Shown in pieces: positions 36,052 through 44,021 of a stretch of 64,000 nt of DNA; positions within the stretch are counted from its first letter, which is position 1; each line of letters begins with the position of its first letter. The stretch is taken from the NCBI RefSeq assembly GCF_025971945.1, contig NZ_JAPDHW010000001.1, positions 1-64,000 of the forward strand. The letters run 5' to 3'. The position numbers were made by a program, and so were the translations under genes. This stretch comes from Chryseobacterium kimseyorum. GTDB lineage: Bacteria; Bacteroidota; Bacteroidia; Flavobacteriales; Weeksellaceae. The notes beneath the pieces were generated by a model. That model saw only the letters and a program-made list of their open reading frames with translations, had not been told where the DNA came from and made no database searches.

Positions 36052-36960
36052 ATGGTTGATATTACACATAAATCATTCACGCTGCGGAAGGCGATTGCGA
36101 CAGCAACAGTCAAAACTTCTTCAGCAGAAACCATTTCGGCAATAGAAAACCGCACCGTTCCGAAAGGGGATATTTTTGAATTTTCACGGGCTTCTGCATT
36201 GTTTGCGGTTAAAAAAACGAGCGATGTCATTCCGGATTGTCATCCGCTGCCCGTTGAATTTACATCGGTTACTTTTAAAATAGAAGATTTGTCGGTGATT
36301 ATTTCGGTGGAAGTACATACCATTTATAAAACCGGAGTAGAAGTGGAGGCGATGCACGGCGCATCAGTGGCCGCACTGGTGATGTACGATATGCTGAAAC
36401 CGATTGACAAACACGTAGAAATTCAGAACATCCGTCTGTTGAAAAAAAAGGGCGGTAAATCTGACAGCAATAAATTTATAAATTCAGAAATAAAAGCGGC
36501 TGTGATCGTTTGTTCAGATTCGGCATTCCGCGACGAGAAAGAAGATACTTCAGGAAAAGCAATTTGTGCAGGATTAGAAAAATATCAAATCACAGATGTC
36601 AACTATCAGATTATTGAAGATGATTTTAATACCATCCAATCCACTTTGATTAATTGTAAAGAAGATAATTTTGATTTAGTCATTTTCACTGGCGGAACAG
36701 GACTATCAGCCAGAGATGTCACTCCTGAGGCAGTTGCTCCATTAATCGACCGCGACATTCCCGGAATTATGGAAACTGCGAGAAATTATGGTCAGCAGAG
36801 AATTAAAACAGCAATGCTTTCCAGAGGTGTTGCAGGATTTTCAGGACAAACACTTGTTCTCACATTACCAGGCTCCAAGAAAGCGGTTGAAGAATCTTTG
36901 GAAGCACTTTTCCCACAGGTTCTTCATGTTTTTCAGTTGAATGATAATCAGATTCATTAA
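36052..36960 (+). CDS. moaCB: MoaC-MoaB (MogA-like) fusion
   Basis: The 302-residue product joins cyclic pyranopterin monophosphate synthase MoaC (about 1-145: HPLPVEFTSV, EVEAMHGASVAALVMYDMLKP) to a MoaB/MogA molybdopterin adenylyltransferase domain (about 152-300: FTGGTGLSARDVTPEA, VLTLPGS). The MoaC marks KPIDKHVEIQNIRL and catalytic His/Lys pattern are intact. Such moaCB fusions are known in Bacteroidetes. It is the last gene before the terminator at 37032. Confidence 0.93.
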   Translation: MVDITHKSFTLRKAIATATVKTSSAETISAIENRTVPKGDIFEFSRASALFAVKKTSDVIPDCHPLPVEFTSVTFKIEDLSVIISVEVHTIYKTGVEVEAMHGASVAALVMYDMLKPIDKHVEIQNIRLLKKKGGKSDSNKFINSEIKAAVIVCSDSAFRDEKEDTSGKAICAGLEKYQITDVNYQIIEDDFNTIQSTLINCKEDNFDLVIFTGGTGLSARDVTPEAVAPLIDRDIPGIMETARNYGQQRIKTAMLSRGVAGFSGQTLVLTLPGSKKAVEESLEALFPQVLHVFQLNDNQIH

Positions 36961-37031
36961 ATCTCATTTAATTTTAATTTAAATTCGGTCTTAAGTACAT
37001 CGATTATAAATTAGCTTTAATACTACCACAT

Positions 37032-37064
37032 GAGCCGTTATGCAGACATAACGGTTCTTTTTTT
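37032..37064 (+). terminator. Rho-independent terminator after moaCB
   Basis: An 11-bp stem (37032-37042 with 37047-37057, one G-T pair), loop CAGA, and seven T. It separates the cofactor operon from the three-subunit aldehyde oxidoreductase genes. Confidence 0.9.
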
Positions 37065-37095
37065 GTAATATGTTCACTATACCAAACTCAAATTT

Positions 37096-37581
37096 ATGTT
37101 AAATAGTGAAAAAGAATCCATTACGCTTAATGTGAATGGTGAAAATCATCATCTGGAAATTCTGCCCTGGGTTTCTCTTCTCGATGCTCTTCGGGAAAGA
37201 ATTCATCTTACCGGAACAAAAAAAGGCTGTGACCACGGACAGTGCGGTGCATGTACCGTTTTAATTGACGGTAAACGTGTTTTAAGCTGTCTCAGTCTCG
37301 CTGTAATGAAAGAGGGAACAGAAATAACCACCGTCGAAGGAATTGCAGAAAATGGAAATTTACATCCTATCCAACAGGCTTTTATTGATCATGATGCCTT
37401 TCAGTGCGGGTACTGTACACCGGGACAAATCTGCAGTGCGGTTGGATTGCTCAACGAAAATAAGGCCGAAACACGTGAAGAAGTTCAGGACCTGATGAGC
37501 GGAAATCTCTGCCGCTGTGGTGCCAACAGAGGAATTATTAATGCTGTCATGTCAGTAAAACAAATGATGTCCCATGAATAA
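37096..37581 (+). CDS. 2Fe-2S subunit of PaoABC-like aldehyde oxidoreductase
   Basis: The 161-residue product has two [2Fe-2S] sites: Cys45, 50, 53 and 65 (CDHGQCGACTVL) and Cys104, 107, 139 and 141 (CGYCTPG and CRCG). The sequence is like E. coli PaoA, but no Tat signal precedes it, so this enzyme is probably cytosolic. The FAD-subunit gene overlaps it by eight bases. Confidence 0.92.
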   Translation: MLNSEKESITLNVNGENHHLEILPWVSLLDALRERIHLTGTKKGCDHGQCGACTVLIDGKRVLSCLSLAVMKEGTEITTVEGIAENGNLHPIQQAFIDHDAFQCGYCTPGQICSAVGLLNENKAETREEVQDLMSGNLCRCGANRGIINAVMSVKQMMSHE

Positions 37582-38593
37582 TTTTTCTTATACAAAAGCC
37601 ACTGACGTTGAAGATGCAGTTTCTTTGATCAACGGTCATGATGGCTATAAAGTCATTGCCGGCGGTACCAATATTGTAGATCTGATGAAATATTTCGTCA
37701 CTCAGGCAGATACTTTAGTTGACATCAACCAAATTTCCGGGCTGAGTGATATTACCGAGATTCCGGATGGAGGAATCACGATTGGTGCGTTGCTTAACAA
37801 TGCGGAAACCGCATATCATCCGATTATCGAACAGCAATATCCACTGTTATCAAAAGGAATTTTAGCAGGAGCGTCGGCGCAGATCAGAAATATGGCGACC
37901 AACGGTGGTAATTTACTGCAAAGAACAAGATGCTATTATTTTTACGATGTCAATACGCCGTGCAATAAGCGTGAACCGGGTTCCGGATGTTCTGCGATTA
38001 CCGGTTACAACAGAATTCATGCAATTTTGGGACACAGCGAAAACTGTATCGCTGTTTTCCCTTCAGATATGTGTGTAGCGCTTGCTGCTTTGGATGCGGT
38101 CGTTCACATTTCAGGACCTGATGGAGAACGTACATTGGAATTTGCAGACTTCCACAGACTTCCTGGCGATACACCAGAGTTTGATAACAATCTTAAAAAT
38201 GGCGAACTCATCACAGGAATTGAGCTTCCCGAAAAAGGCTTTGCTGAAAATTATTCTTATTTAAAATTAAGAGACAGAGCTTCCTATTCTTTTGCTTTGG
38301 TTTCCGTTGCGACTGGTTTAACCTTGGAAAACGGGAAAATTAAAGAAGCCAGAATTGCTTTAGGCGGTGTTGCTCATAAGCCTTGGCGTGTAAAAGAAGC
38401 AGAAGATTTTTTGGTTGACAGAGAAGCGACAAAAGAAAATTTTTCGGCCGCAGCGGATATGATTTTAAATGGTGCAGTTGGTTTTGAACATAACAGTTTT
38501 AAAATTGATCTGGCTAAAAAAGCAATCGTACGAAACTGCATGATGGCTTTAGACCCGAAATCACAACGTCCCGGCGCAAAACCGTCTTTATAA
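37574..38593 (+). CDS. FAD-binding subunit of PaoABC-like aldehyde oxidoreductase
   Basis: The 339-residue product is a CoxM/PaoB-type flavin subunit. KVIAGGTNIVDLMKYF (about 26-41) and MATNGGNLLQRTRC (about 107-120) bind FAD. Cys120, 130, 139 and 158 match the pattern that holds an extra [4Fe-4S] cluster in PaoB, unusual in the superfamily. It has NDR, TPCNKREPGSG and HPSD-like motifs of PaoB. Electrons likely go to a soluble acceptor such as ferredoxin. Confidence 0.9.
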   Translation: MNNFSYTKATDVEDAVSLINGHDGYKVIAGGTNIVDLMKYFVTQADTLVDINQISGLSDITEIPDGGITIGALLNNAETAYHPIIEQQYPLLSKGILAGASAQIRNMATNGGNLLQRTRCYYFYDVNTPCNKREPGSGCSAITGYNRIHAILGHSENCIAVFPSDMCVALAALDAVVHISGPDGERTLEFADFHRLPGDTPEFDNNLKNGELITGIELPEKGFAENYSYLKLRDRASYSFALVSVATGLTLENGKIKEARIALGGVAHKPWRVKEAEDFLVDREATKENFSAAADMILNGAVGFEHNSFKIDLAKKAIVRNCMMALDPKSQRPGAKPSL

Positions 38594-38619
38594 AAAATCA
38601 CTTTCAAATACAATTATTT

Positions 38620-40857
38620 ATGGAAAATACACCATCTGTCGGAAAACCCATCAGCCGTCTCGAAGGTCATTTAAAAGTAACCGGAAGTGCAAAATACGCC
38701 GGAGAATATCAGGCTGACGATTTACTGTACGGTTATGTAGTCAACAGTACTGTCACAAAAGGTAAAATCAAGTCAATCGATACTTCGGAAGTCAAAAAAA
38801 TAGCCGGCGTGATTGAAGTATTCACCCATGAAAACAAACCTTCAACGGCATGGTTCGATTTTCAGTATGCCGATATGGATGCGCCTCCCGGAACTGTTTT
38901 TAAACCACTTAAAGATAATGATATCAAATACAACGGTCAGCCCATTGCGCTGGTGGTTGCAGATACTTTTGAACTGGCAAGATATGCAGCCACAAAACTC
39001 GACATCGATTACGAGCAGGAAGATTTTGAAACCGATTTAAAAGCTAATCTCGAAAAATCCCGTGATCCTAAAAAAGGACTGGCTTCTATGCTGAAACCGC
39101 CGCCTCCAAAACCGACCGGAAATTTTGACAAAGAATATGAAAGTTCTTTTATTAAAACAGACAGTCATTTCAGTCACGGGACAGAGCATCACAATCCGAT
39201 GGAAATGTATGCATCGACTGTTATTTATGAAGGAAAAGATAGATTAAAGATTTATGACAAGACACAGGGAACGATCAATTCCCAGATGTACGTTGCAAAT
39301 GTTTTCGGACTGAAAATGAAAAATGTTCAGGTAATTGCTCCTTTTGTGGGTGGCGGCTTCGGTTCGGGTCTCCGTCCTCAACATCAGCTTTTCATGGCTG
39401 TGATGGCATCTTTGGCTTTAAAAAGAAACGTCCGTGTCACTTTGGATCGGGCACAGATGTACATGATCGGGCACAGACCACCGACTTTGCAGCAGACAAA
39501 ATTCGGAGCAGATAAAGATGGAAAAGTCAATGCGATTTACCACAAAGCCACCGGCGAAACTTCAAGATTTGAAGATTATGTCGAAATTGTAGTCAACTGG
39601 GCAAACATGTTGTATCCTGCTGAAAATACTTTACTGGAACACGAAATTGTTCCGTTGGATGTTTACAGTCCTTTGGATATGAGAGCGCCGGGTGGAAGTA
39701 CCGGAATGCACGCTATCGAGGTGACCATGGATGAAATTGCTTACAAGTTAAATATTGATCCTGTGGAACTGAGACTGATCAATTACTCAGAAACCGACAA
39801 GAGCAGCGATAAGGAATTTTCCAGCAAAGAACTGAGAAACTGCTATCTACAGGGAGCCGAAAAATTTGGTTGGAACCAGAGAAATCCCGAACCCAGAAGC
39901 ATGAAGCGTGGGAACAAATTGGTTGGATATGGAATGGCCACAGGTATGTGGGATGCCAACAGACTTTTGGGTCGTGCAGAAGCCATTATGACACCCGACG
40001 GAAAGGTTGAAATTAAAAGTGCGGTTACCGATATCGGAACAGGAACTTTAACCATTATGACCCAAATCGCAGCAGATGAATTGTGTTTACCCATTGAAGA
40101 TATTACATTTTCGTATGCTGACAGTAAAATGCCTTTCGCACCGATTCAGGGTGGATCTTTTACAACGGCAACAGTGGGGCCTGCAGTACAGAATGCCTGC
40201 CAGGCTCTGAATGAAAAACTATTTAAGCTTGCCAAAAAATTAAAAGATTCAGTTTTAAGTGATGCTAAATTTAAAGAGGTTCAGTTCAGAGATGGATGGA
40301 TTAGTTTAAAGAATAATGCTGAAATTAAAATCAGTATCAAGGATGTTTTAGCTTCCAATGAGGGGAAGTCGGTGAAAACAACCAATTCTGCGATGCCTAA
40401 TCCACTGACTTACGGCAAAAAAGCGAGAGCAGTACACAGTGCTGTTTTTGTGGAAGTGGAAGTGGATGAAGAATTGGGAATTATTGAAGTGAAAAGAGCG
40501 GTAACAGCCGTTGCAGCCGGAAAAATTATCAATCCTAAAACGGCAGAAAGTCAGGTTTTGGGCGGAATGATCTGGGGAATCAGCAAGGCTTTACATGAAG
40601 AAACGATTCTCGACCATCAGTTTGGAAAATATATGAATGCCAACTTAGGCGAATACCATATTCCGGTGCATGCAGATATTCATGATCTTGAAGTTTTGTT
40701 TGTAGAAGAAAATGATCAGTTTGTGAATGATCTCGGGGTAAAAGGAGTAGGAGAAATTGGTGGAGTAGGAATGCCACCCGCGATTACCAATGCTATTTTT
40801 CATGCTACAGGAAAAAGAATCTACGATTTACCGATTCATTTTGACAGACTTCTGTAA
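38620..40857 (+). CDS. Molybdopterin-binding subunit of PaoABC-like aldehyde oxidoreductase
   Basis: The 745-residue product is the catalytic subunit. Marks include VGGGFGSGLRPQHQ (near 247), DMRAPGGSTGMHAIE (near 352) and GVKGVGEIGGVG near the C terminus with the catalytic Glu. It is similar to PaoC and oxidises aldehydes or N-heterocycles; the substrate is unknown. It completes the three-gene set and ends at a terminator shared with the convergent desulfurase. Confidence 0.92.
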   Translation: MENTPSVGKPISRLEGHLKVTGSAKYAGEYQADDLLYGYVVNSTVTKGKIKSIDTSEVKKIAGVIEVFTHENKPSTAWFDFQYADMDAPPGTVFKPLKDNDIKYNGQPIALVVADTFELARYAATKLDIDYEQEDFETDLKANLEKSRDPKKGLASMLKPPPPKPTGNFDKEYESSFIKTDSHFSHGTEHHNPMEMYASTVIYEGKDRLKIYDKTQGTINSQMYVANVFGLKMKNVQVIAPFVGGGFGSGLRPQHQLFMAVMASLALKRNVRVTLDRAQMYMIGHRPPTLQQTKFGADKDGKVNAIYHKATGETSRFEDYVEIVVNWANMLYPAENTLLEHEIVPLDVYSPLDMRAPGGSTGMHAIEVTMDEIAYKLNIDPVELRLINYSETDKSSDKEFSSKELRNCYLQGAEKFGWNQRNPEPRSMKRGNKLVGYGMATGMWDANRLLGRAEAIMTPDGKVEIKSAVTDIGTGTLTIMTQIAADELCLPIEDITFSYADSKMPFAPIQGGSFTTATVGPAVQNACQALNEKLFKLAKKLKDSVLSDAKFKEVQFRDGWISLKNNAEIKISIKDVLASNEGKSVKTTNSAMPNPLTYGKKARAVHSAVFVEVEVDEELGIIEVKRAVTAVAAGKIINPKTAESQVLGGMIWGISKALHEETILDHQFGKYMNANLGEYHIPVHADIHDLEVLFVEENDQFVNDLGVKGVGEIGGVGMPPAITNAIFHATGKRIYDLPIHFDRLL

Positions 40858-40880
40858 ATCAGTTTTACATATAAAACTCA

Positions 40881-40908
40881 ATCCCACTGCAACCGGTGGG
40901 ATTTTTTA
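40881..40908. terminator. Bidirectional terminator between the aldehyde oxidoreductase and the desulfurase
   Basis: A 7-bp stem, ATCCCAC with GTGGGAT (40881-40887, 40896-40902), followed by T6 on the plus strand. The minus strand has a weaker T-tract, and the hairpin sits right at the end of the convergent gene. Confidence 0.75.
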
Positions 40909-42042
40909 TGCTCTTAACTGATGAACCAGTTCGGTTACTTTTCTAATCGCAAAATCAATTTCCTCTGAAGTTGTAAATCTTCCAAGACTGAAACGAATAG
41001 AGCTTAAAGCATCTTCGTCCGATAATCCAAGTGCTTTCAAAACATGGGATGGCTTAGAAGTAACCGATGAACAGGCCGATCCGCTGGATAATGAAATATT
41101 TCCCAGTGCGATAATCAACTGCTCAGACCACACGCCCGGAAAACAGATGTTTGTCGTATTGTAGATTCGATTCTTTACCGAACCATTCACAAATGTTCCA
41201 TCAATTTTTAATAATTCTGTTTCAAGGTAATTACGAAGTTGGGAAATTCTCGTTTCATCATTCTGCATTTCAGATTTTGCAATTTCGCAGGCTTTTCCAA
41301 GACCGATAATCCCAGGCACATTTAAAGTTCCGCTTCTCAGATTTCTCTGCTGCCCGCCACCGTGAATCTGTCCGGAAAGTTTAATTTTTGATTTGTTTGA
41401 AACGTACAGTGCACCAATTCCTTTCGGACCATAAAATTTATGTGCGGAAATGGTCAGCATGTCTATTCCTAAGTCTTTCGTATTAATATCTATTTTCCCA
41501 ATGGCCTGAGTCGTATCGCACAGTAAAAATGCACCGTGTGCTTGAGTAATTTCTGAAATTGCTTTGATCTCGTGAACAGTACCTGTTTCATTATTAGACA
41601 TCATCACAATCACGAGAAGCGTTTCTTTGGTTACGGAATTTTTGAGATCTTCAATGTTAATACTTCCATCAGGCTCAACATCAAAATAATCAACATGAAA
41701 TCCCTGAGTTTCCATATATTCACAGGTGTCCAGAACAGCCTTGTGCTCTGTCTTAAAAGTGACTATTTTCTTTTTGGATGAATGGGAAAGTCCTTTTATG
41801 GCTAAATTTAAAGCTTCCGTTGCGCCTGATGTGAAAATAATTTCATTCTCCTTTGCACCGATCAAATCCGCAATTTGCCATGCCGCATTTTCCACTGCAT
41901 CTTTTACAGAAAGTCCTTCGATGTGCGAACTGTTGGCGTTGGCGTAAACTTCTGTAAAGTAGGGAAGCATCGCCTCTAGAACTCTTGGGTCGGTCTTTGT
42001 GGTGGCATTGTTGTCGAGGTAAATACTTTCAGAATTAAACAT
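40906..42042 (-). CDS. Cysteine desulfurase (NifS/IscS family)
   Basis: The 378-residue product is a PLP enzyme taking sulfur from cysteine. YLDNNATTKTDPRVLEAM begins it, SAHKFYGPKGIGAL holds the PLP lysine, and the catalytic loop is SLSSGSACSS. It is convergent with the molybdenum genes, whose MoaD, MoeB-rhodanese and XdhC proteins all need sulfur, so a dedicated supply role is plausible. It may equally serve Fe-S assembly or tRNA thiolation. Confidence 0.92.
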   Translation of the reverse strand: MFNSESIYLDNNATTKTDPRVLEAMLPYFTEVYANANSSHIEGLSVKDAVENAAWQIADLIGAKENEIIFTSGATEALNLAIKGLSHSSKKKIVTFKTEHKAVLDTCEYMETQGFHVDYFDVEPDGSINIEDLKNSVTKETLLVIVMMSNNETGTVHEIKAISEITQAHGAFLLCDTTQAIGKIDINTKDLGIDMLTISAHKFYGPKGIGALYVSNKSKIKLSGQIHGGGQQRNLRSGTLNVPGIIGLGKACEIAKSEMQNDETRISQLRNYLETELLKIDGTFVNGSVKNRIYNTTNICFPGVWSEQLIIALGNISLSSGSACSSVTSKPSHVLKALGLSDEDALSSIRFSLGRFTTSEEIDFAIRKVTELVHQLRA

Positions 42043-42205
42043 AGTAAGGCGAATAGTTACCGAAAAGATACATCTTTATCGAATTAATAAAAAACTTTGT
42101 GAATGGTCTTTTTACGGGCAATCCACAGAATACGACAGTAATGTGAAAAATAAAATAGAATTAAAAAACTTTATGCTTTTCTTTCAGGTTTAAAAAACTG
42201 CAATT

Positions 42206-42565
42206 CTAATTTAACTGATAATTAGAAATAACCAGACCCAGGATAAAATGAACATAATTCTGCTCCGCATCCTGTCTGTTTAAAAGCTTGTTTTTATATT
42301 CATAAGAGTCGAGTGTATTCATTAAGGTTTGATAAGCCTGAAAATCATCGCCTTTAATTTTAACTTTAAGATGACCGTCTCTTCTTTTAATAAAATCATT
42401 ATCTATTGTTCGTACCTTGAAAAGTACCTCGATCAGCTTAGCGTTGAAATTCATTTTTCCTCGGTATCTTTCAACAATATTCACTTTAAAATGGTCAAAT
42501 AAAATATTGTTGAAAACGATCTTTGAATGCGGTTCCTGAGTTTTGAGTTCAAGTTTGTAATTCAT
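42206..42565 (-). CDS. Hypothetical protein, 119 residues
   Basis: I do not recognise the family. It is soluble, basic, with alternating beta and helical segments, no signal peptide and no membrane helix. It is single and precedes, on the opposite strand, the T6SS genes; a role with them is a guess from position only. Confidence 0.6.
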   Translation of the reverse strand: MNYKLELKTQEPHSKIVFNNILFDHFKVNIVERYRGKMNFNAKLIEVLFKVRTIDNDFIKRRDGHLKVKIKGDDFQAYQTLMNTLDSYEYKNKLLNRQDAEQNYVHFILGLVISNYQLN

Positions 42566-42840
42566 GAAATTAAATTTTCAGCAAATATAAGCGGTGATAT
42601 TAATGATTCGTAAAGAAACAATTGGTTTTAATAAATACGAACTATTTATAAAATTAATAACTCACGGTTAACTTTAATTCAAATCTATTTAATGAGCGAA
42701 AATTTATCAAATGAAACAATCCCGAAATAATTCAGGACTGTTTTTTTAATTAATCTTCCACAAGAAATCTATGTCAGCCACTATCAATACTTATTAAAAG
42801 AAAATTTTGGAAGTCATATAAGGAAGAAATTTTATTATCA

Positions 42841-43062
42841 CTAAAAATTTACTCTGATCTCACCTGGTTTTTTCATCTTGATCGTTACGTTTTCTACACT
42901 GTCTTCAAGTTCATACTCTGCCTTCGAATAATGGTTATCATCCTGTTTTTCAAGAATTTCAATTTCACCATATCCTATCTCATCCTTAGAAATGATGATT
43001 GAGTAATCGCCTGTTTCTTCATTTTGTGTAAAATGCTCTTCTTTAAAATCAATAAACTGCAT
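42841..43062 (-). CDS. Hypothetical protein, 73 residues
   Basis: This is a small, acidic, beta-rich protein (repeated alternate hydrophobic residues: YSIIISKDEIGYGEIEIL) without recognised domain. It is divergent from tssD across the 353-bp operator-bearing region, and may share that control region. No function can be given. Confidence 0.55.
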   Translation of the reverse strand: MQFIDFKEEHFTQNEETGDYSIIISKDEIGYGEIEILEKQDDNHYSKAEYELEDSVENVTIKMKKPGEIRVNF

Positions 43063-43273
43063 GATAGTAATGTGTTTGGTTAGGCTCTAACTTTATCAAA
43101 AACTGTACAAATCTGACTGCTTTTAAATATTTAAAACAGATAAACGCATTATGGCCTTGTTATGACCGAAATTATCCTTAAAGAATTTATTATTCGAACT
43201 TAAATCCCGTAATACTGTACAACACGACGATTTTTTCAGGAGAGCTAAAATGTAATTATCTAAATACCATGTC

Positions 43274-43307
43274 GTAGAATTACTACACAAAATCGTAGAA
43301 CTACTAC
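43274..43307. promoter_or_regulatory. Tandem GTAG-N5-CTAC dyads, putative activator site for tssD
   Basis: GTAGAATTACTAC (43274-43286) and GTAGAACTACTAC (43295-43307) are two copies of the same dyad, each preceded by TC. Their centres are 21 bp apart, about two helical turns, so two dimers would bind on the same face. They lie about 30 bases upstream of the -33 region of the tssD promoter, a usual activator location. Confidence 0.65.
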
Positions 43308-43337
43308 AAAATTTAAAATAATAGTAAATTATTGGTT

Positions 43338-43364
43338 TTTGTATAAAATCACTTCCTATCTTTG
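43338..43364 (+). promoter_or_regulatory. tssD promoter
   Basis: TATCTTTG at 43357-43364 is a perfect Bacteroidetes -7 element; TTTG at 43338-43341 is a candidate -33 element (spacing slightly short; TTG at 43332 would give 22 bases). The start codon is 52 bases after the -7 box. Confidence 0.6.
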
Positions 43365-43415
43365 AATTACAAATCAATCAATTACAAGTTATTAACTGTT
43401 TAAAATTTACAAATC

Positions 43416-43820
43416 ATGGCAGACAATTCAAGAGGAATCTTAAAATTCAACGGAAGCGAAGGACAGAAATTACTGAAGCTTAATTACAGCGTATCAAGAT
43501 CTACAGATGTTTCAGGACGTGTAGCATCAGACCCTTCAAACGCATTAATCAAACTGACGATCGAGGCAACAGAAAAATCTGACATTCTGGAAAGCCTTCT
43601 GAACGGTAAATACAAACCTACAAGTGGAGAAATTACGTTTAACAAATCTCATGAAGAAGGGACACTCATTACTTTGAACTGGGAAAATGGGTACGTTATT
43701 CAGCACGAAGTAGATTTTGATGCCGTAGACGAAAATTCTATGTTGATCAGCTTTATTGTAAGTGCTGAAAAAATCAACTACGGAAATTCTGCTTATGAAG
43801 GAATTTGGCCAACTTCTTAA
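43416..43820 (+). CDS. tssD: Type VI secretion tube protein TssD (Hcp)
   Basis: The 134-residue product is a Bacteroidetes TssD. It begins NSRGILKFNGSEGQKLLKLNYSVSR (quoted as two parts, RGILKFNG and LLKLNYSVSR), followed by a beta-barrel pattern and ends with YGNSAYEGIWPTS. Hcp hexamers stack into the inner tube fired by T6SS. A stem-loop follows at 43858, so tssD may be made in excess over vgrG. No sheath, baseplate or membrane genes are in the window. Confidence 0.9.
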   Translation: MADNSRGILKFNGSEGQKLLKLNYSVSRSTDVSGRVASDPSNALIKLTIEATEKSDILESLLNGKYKPTSGEITFNKSHEEGTLITLNWENGYVIQHEVDFDAVDENSMLISFIVSAEKINYGNSAYEGIWPTS

Positions 43821-43857
43821 ACTTCTTCATATTTAGAATTTTAAATTAAATCTGTTG

Positions 43858-43896
43858 CAGAATAGCGTGCTTAATCAAGTGGGCTATTCTGTGTTT
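43858..43896 (+). terminator. Stem-loop between tssD and vgrG
   Basis: CAGAATAGC (43858-43866) pairs with GCTATTCTG (43883-43891), followed by TGTTTCT. The T-tract is weak, so partial termination is likely; this would let tssD be expressed above vgrG. Confidence 0.6.
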
Positions 43897-44021
43897 CTAC
43901 ATGATATCGTAATTTTTAATTGTATGGATGAAGATTTTTTAGGATCTAAGCATCGCTTATTTCAAAATCTACATCTCAAAAGGAAAATCATATAAATTCA
44001 CAAAACGAAAAATAAAATCTT

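Larger units (their letters stand above)
43063..43415. other. 353-bp divergent region upstream of tssD
   Basis: No gene is supported here. The region holds two dyads 21 bp apart (43274-43307) and a perfect TAnnTTTG element at 43357; see those entries. Confidence 0.7.

Noticed and set aside
43123..43377. Minus-strand reading upstream of tssD
   Set aside because: It covers the promoter and operator of tssD and has a Ser/Cys/Lys composition without domain.
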